From: Opitutaceae bacterium
GTDB lineage: Bacteria; Verrucomicrobiota; Verrucomicrobiae; Opitutales; Opitutaceae
Direction of reading: 5' to 3'
Length of the DNA stretch: 6,081 bases
Assembly: GCA_031266495.1 (NCBI GenBank)
Contig: JAISAX010000245.1
Span: 1 to 6,081, forward strand
Shown piece by piece: positions 1 to 4,862 of the stretch. The notes under the pieces are model-generated. The model was not told the DNA's origin, did not search any database, and saw nothing but the letters and a program-made list of their open reading frames with translations. Made by a program: the position numbers and the translations under genes. Each line of letters begins with the position of its first letter. Position 1 is the stretch's first letter.

Positions 1-422
1 AGGAGGAGCGTCGTCAGCCTTTCGAGTTTTTCGTAGCGGAGGGTTTTGTCGCCGATGATGTGCAGGATGGGGGCGATTCTGGCGCCGGGCACGGCCCGGG
101 CGGCTTCCAGGTAGCGTTCGAGGATCGCGGAGAGTTGTTCGATGCCGTCGGGGTTTTGGAGAAAAAGGTAGATGCCGAAAACGCTGCCCGGGATTTCGCG
201 CACGAGGGTGCGCAGTTGCCAGACAGCAGGGGCTTCGTCGCCGGGCGCGAAGGGGCGGTCGTAGCTGTAGCGGTAGTAGTCCTGGTGGCCTCGCGCGGAG
301 GCCCACTGGGGGCAGGCGTGGAAGAGGACAAAGGGTGGAGGGGCGGCGGAATGGAGCCGGAGGCCGGAAATCGCGAAGGCGAGAGTCGTGATCAGGATGC
401 GGAGTATGTCCTGTGTTTTCAT
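1..422 (-). CDS. secreted protein, N-terminal part, possibly GH71/GH99-like glycoside hydrolase
   Basis: The reading frame opens at an ATG at 420-422 and stays open for 140 codons to the left edge, so the 3' part is missing. The first 26 residues (MKTQDILRILITTLAFAISG, then LRLHSA) form a plausible Sec signal peptide: a short basic start, a hydrophobic core and a small-residue cleavage site before APPPF. The mature start has FVLFHACPQWA, a Tyr-rich stretch (DYYRYSYDRPF), then VFGIYLFLQNPDGIEQLSAILERYLEAA and ARIAPILHII. This alternation of hydrophobic strand and helix resembles the opening of a TIM barrel such as bacterial GH71/GH99-like proteins, in which a strand ending in a conserved acidic residue is followed by a helix and a second strand. 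That assignment is pattern recognition only. It is the third gene of a minus-strand series behind the prepilin-like gene, with a 130-bp gap. No good Shine-Dalgarno sequence precedes the ATG. Confidence 0.75.
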   Translation of the reverse strand, partial: MKTQDILRILITTLAFAISGLRLHSAAPPPFVLFHACPQWASARGHQDYYRYSYDRPFAPGDEAPAVWQLRTLVREIPGSVFGIYLFLQNPDGIEQLSAILERYLEAARAVPGARIAPILHIIGDKTLRYEKLERLTTLL

Positions 423-477
423 GACGGGTTGATGTCGGGTGTTTTCTTTTCTGGATACAGGCGTCCGGGACGGGCGC

Positions 478-550
478 GCTGCTGCTTCGGCTGCGGCGGC
501 GGCTGCTGCTTCGGCTGCTGCTGCTGCTGCTGCTGCGGCGGCGGCGGCGT
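478..550. repeat. GCN trinucleotide microsatellite between two genes
   Basis: The gap between the prepilin-like stop (553) and the next minus-strand start (422) is largely a run of GCT/GCG triplets. A 17-base unit, GCTGCTGCTTCGGCTGC, occurs at 478-494 and again at 502-518 (24-base period). It is followed by seven CTG triplets (515-535) and about four and a half CGG triplets (536-549). On the transcribed minus strand this reads as CCG then CAG triplets in the 5' part of the intergenic RNA. No conventional stem plus T-run terminator is visible here. The remaining intergenic bases 423-477 show nothing recognisable. Confidence 0.85.
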
Positions 551-552
551 GT

Positions 553-1266
553 TTACTTGTCCGGTCGCCAGAGGTCGGCGGGACCCCGGTCGCGGCAGGC
601 GGGGGCGTCGAGGAGGTAGCTGTTTTTGAAGAATTTCACGTGGCCGTCGGCATAGGCGATGTTGGCGGAGCCGTCGGTGTGGGTTTTGTCGGCGGAGTCT
701 GCGGAGTGCGTCTGGATGGTGCCGGGGAGGTTGCCGCCGCCCCAGGCGATGCGGGAGGCCATGTTGCCATTGGTTTGCTGGCACGAATCGCCGAGGAGGA
801 TGGTGCGGGTGGGGATCGTGATGCGCGCCTTCGGGACGGGGGTTGTCAACTGGTCTTTGTCCTGCGCGTCCTTGTAGAGGATTTTGTTGACGCCGTAGTG
901 GGTGCTGCCGGTGGACCTGCCGCGGGCGAGGGACTCGGGGCAGTGGTAGGCATTGAGCCTGGTCGCGCCGCCGCCATAGAGCGAGTTCGTGGGGATGTAG
1001 TCTCTCATCAGGTACGGCCAGTAGGCGCTGCCGTCTTGCGCCGGGGGGTAGTTGTTTTTGTGATCGTTGGCGTAGAGTTCGAAGCCGAGGGCGATTTGGC
1101 GCAGGTTGGAGGCGCATTGCGCGATGCGGGCGGTGTAGCGGACGCGGCCCGCCACCGGGATGATGATCGCCGCCAGAATGCCGATGATCGCGATGACCAC
1201 GAGCAGTTCGACGAGCGTGAAGGCTGCCAGGAGCGCCCGCGCTCCCGGTGACAGTTTCGTTTTCAT
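553..1266 (-). CDS. prepilin-like protein with N-terminal cleavage/methylation helix
   Basis: A 237-residue pseudopilin-type protein. Residues 1-15 are a short basic leader (MKTKLSPGARALLAA), and residues 16-39 are the FTLVELLVVIAIIG helix typical of type IV prepilins and type II secretion pseudopilins. Peptidase cleavage is expected before Phe16, putting Glu20 at mature position 5. The residue before the cut is Ala15, where Gly is usual. After the helix comes CASNLRQIALGFELYANDHKNNYPP, shared by the large Verrucomicrobiota/Planctomycetota families of such proteins. The C-terminal part has HTDGSANIAYADGHVKFF, like the H-X9-DG tail of these families, although I count ten residues between His and DG. 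The frame stays open far upstream, but the leader places the start at the ATG at 1264-1266. No Shine-Dalgarno sequence precedes it; a C12 tract lies there instead. The gene sits 70 bp after the PEP-CTERM gene, probably in one transcript. The family's function is poorly known, and an exported surface or filament role is inferred. Confidence 0.93.
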   Translation of the reverse strand: MKTKLSPGARALLAAFTLVELLVVIAIIGILAAIIIPVAGRVRYTARIAQCASNLRQIALGFELYANDHKNNYPPAQDGSAYWPYLMRDYIPTNSLYGGGATRLNAYHCPESLARGRSTGSTHYGVNKILYKDAQDKDQLTTPVPKARITIPTRTILLGDSCQQTNGNMASRIAWGGGNLPGTIQTHSADSADKTHTDGSANIAYADGHVKFFKNSYLLDAPACRDRGPADLWRPDK

Positions 1267-1280
1267 GATGGGGAAAGGAA

Positions 1281-1292
1281 GGGGGGGGGGGG
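1281..1292. repeat. G12/C12 homopolymer upstream of the prepilin-like gene
   Basis: Twelve consecutive G on the plus strand, then A and GGGG. In the transcribed direction this is CCCCT plus C12, ending 14 bases before the ATG of the prepilin-like gene, where the 5' leader and any ribosome binding site would be. Tracts of this length slip during replication and are also error-prone in sequencing, so the exact length is uncertain. Confidence 0.85.
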
Positions 1293-1336
1293 AGGGGCCT
1301 TGGTCTCCTCCAGCCACAGAGGTTTTTGTGTTCTGG

Positions 1337-2128
1337 TCAACGGCGATGGCGGCGGATGGCAAGGGCGGCGAGAGCGACGAGTGCCCCGGCAATCGCGGCG
1401 CAGGCGGCAGGTTCCGGCACAGGCGGGGCCGGCACCAACTCGTAAGTAAACACCAGTTGCGGACGCTGCGCGGCGGCGGCCTCCATCGAAGCGAACTGCA
1501 AAATGCGGCGGTAAGCGTCGGCATTTTCGTCGTTCAGTTTGATGAGGAGGTTGACCGAGCCTGCGCCTGTCCCAAAGGCCGCGCTGACAACCGAGGCGAG
1601 GGTGGCGGATTCCCACGAGTAAGAAGCGCCGGAGGCCGTTGTCCCGATGATGAAGTCGCGGCTGGCAAGCACGGGGCCGATGTCGCCGCCCTGCGTTTCC
1701 CAATTGGTGGACGGGCTGGCCTTGGTCCATGTGACGTCACCGTTGGCGGGTGGGGTGCCGAAGGCGAACGGCGTGGTCAGGGCATGGATGTCGAACGTAT
1801 AGGTTGTGCCTGTCGGGGCGCTGTCGGTGTTGCTGTCGTGCTTGATGTAATAGAGGGAGAGGCTGGCGGAGGTGACGTTGATCGCCATGCCCTCAGGTAC
1901 GTCGATTTCCGGGAGGGTGAAGGAGAACAGGCCGCGCAAAAGGACTCCGGCATTTTTTGTTTGGCCGATTTGCAGGTAGTTTTGCCCGAGCGAGACAGAG
2001 ATGTCATTGCGTATGCCGACATCGGCGACGGCGGTGACGGTTTGGGGTGCAGGGTCAGCAGCGCGAATCGGGAGGGCGGAGGCGAGGAGCGCCGCGAGGA
2101 TGGCGGGAGCGAGTGAGTATATTTTCAT
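1337..2128 (-). CDS. PEP-CTERM sorting-domain protein with DNRLRE-like beta domain
   Basis: A 263-residue exported protein. Residues 1-23 (MKIYSLAPAILAALLASALP, then IRA) form a signal peptide ending at ADPAP. Residues from about 29 to 230 look like a DNRLRE-type beta-sandwich: TVTAVADVGIRND, then YLQIGQTKN, LLRGLFSFTLPEI, INVTSASLSLYYI, and a late ILQFASMEAAAAQRPQLVFTYE strand pair. The C-terminus has VPEP, about 16 hydrophobic residues and IRRHRR, the full three-part PEP-CTERM signal (motif, membrane segment, basic tail). In known systems this signal is handled by an exosortase at the cell envelope, often in bacteria that make extracellular polysaccharide; no exosortase is in this window. 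It is the first of three minus-strand genes for exported proteins and is divergent from the LacI-type regulator, which may control it. The ATG at 2126-2128 starts directly at the signal peptide; there is no clear Shine-Dalgarno sequence. Confidence 0.92.
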   Translation of the reverse strand: MKIYSLAPAILAALLASALPIRAADPAPQTVTAVADVGIRNDISVSLGQNYLQIGQTKNAGVLLRGLFSFTLPEIDVPEGMAINVTSASLSLYYIKHDSNTDSAPTGTTYTFDIHALTTPFAFGTPPANGDVTWTKASPSTNWETQGGDIGPVLASRDFIIGTTASGASYSWESATLASVVSAAFGTGAGSVNLLIKLNDENADAYRRILQFASMEAAAAQRPQLVFTYELVPAPPVPEPAACAAIAGALVALAALAIRRHRR

Positions 2129-2148
2129 GACAGATTTTGTTGGTGGTT

Positions 2149-2177
2149 GATGCGTTCGGGATGCGTCAGGGATGCGT
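2149..2177. promoter_or_regulatory. three GATGCGT direct repeats at 11-bp period (candidate operator)
   Basis: GATGCGT occurs exactly at 2149-2155, 2160-2166 and 2171-2177, each start 11 bases after the last, so all copies face roughly the same side of the helix. The array lies in the 127-bp space between the divergent PEP-CTERM gene (start 2128) and LacI-type gene (start 2256), 21 bases upstream of the former. This suits a regulator or sigma-factor contact site. Classical LacI operators are palindromes with a central CG, which this is not, so the binder is unknown. No convincing -35/-10 pair could be assigned in either direction. Confidence 0.5.
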
Positions 2178-2255
2178 TTTTCGGGCTACGCGACCAAGTA
2201 ACAGGGGCGGAGAAGCGGCTTGCAAGGGAGTCGTTGTCGATCACGATGAGCATTC

Positions 2256-3311
2256 ATGCCAAACCAGCGCGAAATCGCCCGGGTACTCGGGTTAACCCAA
2301 TCGACGGTATCGATGGCGTTGCGGGACCATCCGCGCATTTCGGAGGAGACCCGGCGGCGGGTGCGGGAGGCCGCAGGCAAGACGGGGTATCGGGCCAGCC
2401 CGTTTGTCACCACGTTGATGGCGCGTATCCGGGCGGGGCGGACACCGCAAAATCTGGGTTGCATCGCCATCCTGATCGACAGCGCATCGAAGGAGGAATG
2501 GCTCGCCCAGGAACGGAATACCTACTCGGCCCAATACACCGGTTACCAGCGGCGCGCCGCGCTGCGCGGGTATCGCACGGAGTGTTTTTGCCTGCGCGGG
2601 AGGGACGCGACGGACGAAGCCATCGACCGGCAGCTTCATGCGCGCGGGATTGTCGGTGTGATTCTCGCCGCGCCGCGGCACCCGGGCCGGTTTCCCGATG
2701 TGCGTCTGCACTGGGAAAACTACGCGTGCGCCACGGTCAGCTACACGTGGGCGACGCCCGTCGTGGACCGCATTTCCTCGCACCATCGGCACAACATGGA
2801 CCGGGCTTTTGCAGAATTGCTCAAACGAGGTTGCCGGAGGATCGGGTTTTGCCTGCCGGGTTTTGCGGTCGGGGGCGTGGATGCGAACTGGATGGCGGGG
2901 TATCTGGTGTCCCGGTTGCGGTTGCCGGAGGAGCAGCACCTGCCGCCTTTTGTCGGCACGGTCCGCAATACGCCGCCGGAGGTGTTTCGTGCGTGGTTCG
3001 GGCAATGGCATCCGGACGGGCTTATTACGTTGATCGGCGAGGAGGCGCAGTGGCTGGAGGGGATGGGGCTGTCGCCGTTTGTGCGCGGAGGCGGGAAAGG
3101 GAAACCTGGCGGCACGTTGCTGGTGTGCCTGAATCGTCCGGCGAACTCGCCGTTTCCGGGTATCGACGAGAACAATACGCTGGTCGGCGAGATGGCCTGC
3201 GACCTTGTCGTCAACCAGCTCACGCACAACGAGCGCGGCCTGCCCGAACACCGGCGCGAGATCCTCGTCGAGGGAACGTGGGTGGAGCCGCCCTGGAGCG
3301 TTTCTAAATGA
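2256..3311 (+). CDS. LacI/GalR-family transcriptional regulator
   Basis: A 351-residue DNA-binding sugar regulator. Residues 1-45 form the LacI helix-turn-helix: NQREIARVLGLTQSTVSMAL, then RDHPRISEETRRRVREAAGKTGY, where TVSMAL is the recognition helix. The next stretch, YRASPFVTTLMARIRAGR, replaces the usual hinge sequence and is of the type common in Verrucomicrobiota regulators. From about residue 67 (LGCIAILID) to the end runs a periplasmic-binding-protein-like domain, with ARGIVGVIL, CRRIGFCLPG, PDGLITLIGEEAQWL and GIDENNTLVGEMACDLVVNQL at the expected places; its ligand is probably a sugar or sugar derivative and cannot be named. An in-frame stop at 2247-2249 leaves the ATG at 2256 as the first usable start. 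The gene is divergent from the exported-protein genes and convergent with the dehydrogenase fragment, so it may regulate either side. Length is normal for the family and no defect is seen. Confidence 0.93.
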   Translation: MPNQREIARVLGLTQSTVSMALRDHPRISEETRRRVREAAGKTGYRASPFVTTLMARIRAGRTPQNLGCIAILIDSASKEEWLAQERNTYSAQYTGYQRRAALRGYRTECFCLRGRDATDEAIDRQLHARGIVGVILAAPRHPGRFPDVRLHWENYACATVSYTWATPVVDRISSHHRHNMDRAFAELLKRGCRRIGFCLPGFAVGGVDANWMAGYLVSRLRLPEEQHLPPFVGTVRNTPPEVFRAWFGQWHPDGLITLIGEEAQWLEGMGLSPFVRGGGKGKPGGTLLVCLNRPANSPFPGIDENNTLVGEMACDLVVNQLTHNERGLPEHRREILVEGTWVEPPWSVSK

Positions 3312-3335
3312 AGTCCTGACGTTACGCGGATCGAC

Positions 3336-3439
3336 CGTAGGGGCGTCGCTTGCGACGCCCGCGCCAGGCGGACGAACGGAACTGGCGCATCTCCCGTTAC
3401 GCCAGGTCGCTCGCGGGCTTCGCAAGCGAAGCCCCTACG
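3336..3439. repeat. pair of inverted REP-like palindromes (BIME-like)
   Basis: Two 26-base arms, at 3336-3361 and 3414-3439, are inverted copies of each other with two differences. Each arm is also a perfect 9-bp palindrome around two bases: GGGCGTCGC-TT-GCGACGCCC in the first and GGGCTTCGC-AA-GCGAAGCCC in the second. The two differences fall on the two sides of the same stem pair, so each hairpin is preserved by a compensatory change. Both arms carry GTAGG at the outer end of the stem, a flank known from REP elements mobilised by RAYT (TnpA-REP) transposases. The 52-base middle contains a further inverted repeat, GCGCCAG (3361-3367) with CTGGCGC (3382-3388). The pair lies between the convergent 3' ends of the LacI-type gene and the dehydrogenase fragment, a usual REP location, and could act as a transcript end. 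No RAYT gene is present here. Confidence 0.8.
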
Positions 3440-3481
3440 TCGGAACGACCGCTTTCTTTGAAATGCTCCAGCCCGCAACAA

Positions 3482-4237
3482 CTATGCGGAGGCCTTCGAC
3501 CAGTCGTAAACGACTCCCACATAAACGTCCTTGCGGTGAAAAAGTCCGTCATAGACAGCCTGACAGTCGGCGGGGGAGGCGACATGGGTGAGCAACGGCC
3601 TCGCCTTGAGGCGGCCTTCCGCAAGCAGTTTGAAAATCTGGCGAACATTGCGTTCGATGGAATGTTTGATGAAACCTGTCCTGTCATCCCTTACCGGATA
3701 CCGCCACTCGATCGCTCCCTTGACGGTCGCCATTGGCTGGCAGAGATGCAGCCGGGCGAGAAACGGGGTGACATCGGTCGTGCAGGGCGCGCGCGGACTG
3801 CCCAGGAGAATGATCTCTCCCTGCCTGCCGCAAACAAGCGGAGCCGAATCCACGGCAACGGACGCAAGTCCGGTCGCGTCCACCACCGTGCCGCACATGC
3901 GGCCGTCCGTGACGGCAGCGACGCGTTCCCGCAAGTCCGCGTCGAACGGGAAGGCATGCGGAATCCCGCACGCACGGGCCTGGTCGCGGCGTTTTTCGGA
4001 AATATCGATGCCGATTACCTCGCATCCGCTGAGCGCAAGGAGTTGCGCCGCAAGATTGCCGACGAGACCCAGGCCGATGATGGCGACGTGATCCCCGAGT
4101 TCCGCCCCGGAGGTCCGGACGGCGGTGATGGCCACCGAGGCCATGCGCGCAAAGGTCGCCTCGACCGGATCCAGATTTTCCGGGACAGGGATGACGACCC
4201 GCGAAGCCCTCGCCAGGCCGGCATGCTTGCCATACCT
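3482..4237 (-). pseudogene. zinc-type alcohol dehydrogenase (MDR family), 5'-truncated
   Basis: The frame encodes the C-terminal two thirds of a medium-chain dehydrogenase. From the truncated end it reads RYGKHAGLARASRVVIPVPE, then NLDPVEATFARMASVAITAV, followed by the Rossmann motif GLGLVGNLAAQ and the strand end GCEVIGIDIS. Later come GTVVDATG, GEIILLGSPR, the substrate-domain segment IEWRYP...RTGFIKHSIERN and the closing helix DCQAVYDGLFHRKDVYVGVV, ending at TAG 3482-3484. About 80-100 N-terminal residues with the catalytic zinc ligands are absent. Recognisable homology ends near 4237, where sugar isomerase coding sequence begins on the other strand, and a TAG at 4277-4279 closes the frame. 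An internal ATG at 4144 could start translation of the nucleotide-binding half, but not of a working enzyme. The family oxidises sugars or polyols with NAD(P); the substrate here is unknown. The sequence downstream of the break shows no stops or frameshifts, suggesting recent loss. Confidence 0.85.
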
Positions 4238-4518
4238 GGTGGGTTCAGTATGGCGGCGGCGACCCCGTTGGCTGGACTAGGAAACTCTCCGGACGCATCC
4301 CCTTCATTCACCTCAAGGACTACACCTTCGATGCGAAAGACGGCAGACCCGCATTTGCCGAAATCGGCTCAGGCAATCTCGACTTCAGAGCCATCATCGC
4401 CGAAGCCGAAAAAGGTGGCTGCAAATGGTTCATCGTCGAGCAAGACACCACTCCCGGCTGTCCCTTCGACTCCATCAAGACGAGTTTCGACTACATCAAG
4501 ACCCACCTGATCGACTGA
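4234..4518 (+). pseudogene. sugar phosphate isomerase/epimerase (AP endonuclease 2-like TIM barrel), 5'-truncated
   Basis: About 94 codons of the C-terminal part of a xylose-isomerase-like TIM-barrel protein, ending at TGA 4516-4518. Visible family blocks are TWWVQYGGGDPVGWTRKL, SGRIPFIHLKDY (the conserved metal-site His and Asp region), FAEIGSGNLDFRAII and GCKWFIVEQDTTPGCPFDSI followed by KTSFDYIKTHL. The family normally has about 250-290 residues, so some two thirds are missing. No start codon precedes the homologous part: the frame is open only back to 4195 (TGA at 4192-4194), over antisense dehydrogenase sequence. Its broken 5' end meets the broken 5' end of the dehydrogenase at about 4231-4240, head to head. 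Family members often stand beside oxidoreductases and LacI regulators in sugar-catabolic clusters, which fits the neighbours as remains of such a cluster. The surviving reading frame is intact. Confidence 0.85.
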
Positions 4519-4522
4519 TTTC

Positions 4523-4538
4523 GGGGGGGGGGGGGGGG
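4523..4538. repeat. G16/C16 homopolymer between convergent gene fragments
   Basis: Sixteen consecutive G on the plus strand, then A and GGGGG. The tract starts five bases after the isomerase stop and lies in the antisense reading frame of the AraC remnant, where it reads as a proline run (CCCCC, T, C16). Any change in length shifts the C-terminal frame of that remnant. Its layout, G-run then A then four or five G, matches that of the G12 tract at 1281-1297. Confidence 0.85.
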
Positions 4539-4544
4539 AGGGGG

Positions 4545-4670
4545 ACACATGCCGGCGCGGGCCCGCATCTGCTTCCTGAAATCGCGGGGAGATTTTCCGT
4601 ATTGCGCGCAAAAAAGCCGGTTGAAGCTGGCGAGATTGTTGAAGCCGGAGGCGAATGCGATTTCGGATAT
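4545..4670 (-). pseudogene. AraC-family regulator, C-terminal helix-turn-helix fragment
   Basis: Encodes ISEIAFASGFNNLASFNRLF, then CAQYGKSPRDFRKQMRARAG, the second helix-turn-helix and signature of AraC/XylS regulators (IA..GF....F.R.F....G.SP..FR). All the sensor domain and the first helix-turn-helix are missing. Upstream the frame continues without a break into reverse-transcriptase sequence. Downstream it runs through the C16 tract and stops inside the isomerase fragment at 4491-4493, so the original stop is not certain. The fragment is tail to tail with the isomerase and divergent from the yqhD-like gene. It cannot work as a regulator as it stands. Confidence 0.82.
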
Positions 4671-4745
4671 CCACCGGGTCATCCCTTCCAGTACCCGTTC
4701 CGCCGCCGCCTGGCTGCTCACATAGATGTTGCAGTCGTCCGCGTG
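4671..4745 (-). pseudogene. group II intron reverse transcriptase, internal fragment
   Basis: About 25 codons reading HADDCNIYVSSQAAAERVLE followed by GMTRW. This matches the palm block of group II intron RT/maturases, whose consensus is YADDCNIYV with S..A..RV a few residues on. The catalytic Asp pair (4737-4742) is kept; the Tyr of YADD is His here, and the match fades immediately upstream, where the frame reads RCA instead of the expected FVR. There is no start codon of its own apart from a chance GTG at 4719-4721, no thumb or maturase domain, and no intron RNA domain V hairpin that I could find nearby. It is fused in frame to the AraC piece at 4670/4671. It must derive from a rearranged intron copy elsewhere or formerly here. 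Confidence 0.7.
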
Positions 4746-4755
4746 CGCACAGCGG

Positions 4756-4775
4756 GCGCACGTAAAGTGCGCTAC
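4756..4775 (-). repeat. REP-like hairpin with GTAG flank
   Basis: On the minus strand this reads GTA followed by GCGCAC-TTTAC-GTGCGC, a perfect 6-bp stem with a 5-base loop, so GTAG sits at the stem base, and CCCG follows overlapping the 3' side. The GTAG-palindrome-CCCG order is the same as in the REP arms at 3336-3439, but the stem sequence differs. It lies 10 bases upstream of the RT fragment. It may be a diverged REP or a chance hairpin. Confidence 0.4.
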
Positions 4776-4808
4776 GGAAACGGCGTCCGCGCGACATCAG
4801 TTAACAGA

Positions 4809-4845
4809 TTGCCGCCGCCTCGCCTCGCCGCCAGGTTTGCGGCAA
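4809..4845. promoter_or_regulatory. inverted repeat upstream of the yqhD-like gene
   Basis: TTGCCGC at 4809-4815 and GCGGCAA at 4839-4845 are perfect inverted 7-mers separated by 23 bases, ending 17 bases before the ATG of the dehydrogenase gene. This could be a regulator half-site pair or a leader hairpin. Nothing else recognisable is seen in 4776-4862, and no confident promoter could be named. Confidence 0.3.
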
Positions 4846-4862
4846 CCCGTTATCAACCCATC

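Noticed and set aside
419..1117. Minus-strand frame ending in polyglutamine
   Set aside because: It overlaps the prepilin-like gene out of frame and is Arg/Pro-rich; the glutamine run is a by-product of the triplet repeat.
439..1251. Long plus-strand open frame rich in Ala, Gly and Val
   Set aside because: It is antisense to the prepilin-like gene and its Ala run is the GCN microsatellite; it arises from GC-rich third positions and shows no family motif.
1267..1524. N-terminal extension of the prepilin-like protein in the same frame
   Set aside because: The extension lies over the PEP-CTERM coding sequence and would bury the prepilin leader, which must be N-terminal to be processed.
3336..3439. 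CRISPR repeat unit or rho-independent terminator pair
   Set aside because: There are only two inverted arms, without regular spacers, and no T-run follows either stem; a REP pair explains the symmetry better.
4144..4144. ATG at 4144 as the true start of a short functional dehydrogenase
   Set aside because: Family-like sequence continues upstream of this ATG to about 4237, so the Met is internal and the catalytic domain is missing.
3350..4510. Long plus-strand open frame across the REP pair and the dehydrogenase fragment
   Set aside because: It crosses repeats and antisense dehydrogenase sequence in a frame different from the true isomerase frame and has no recognisable domain.
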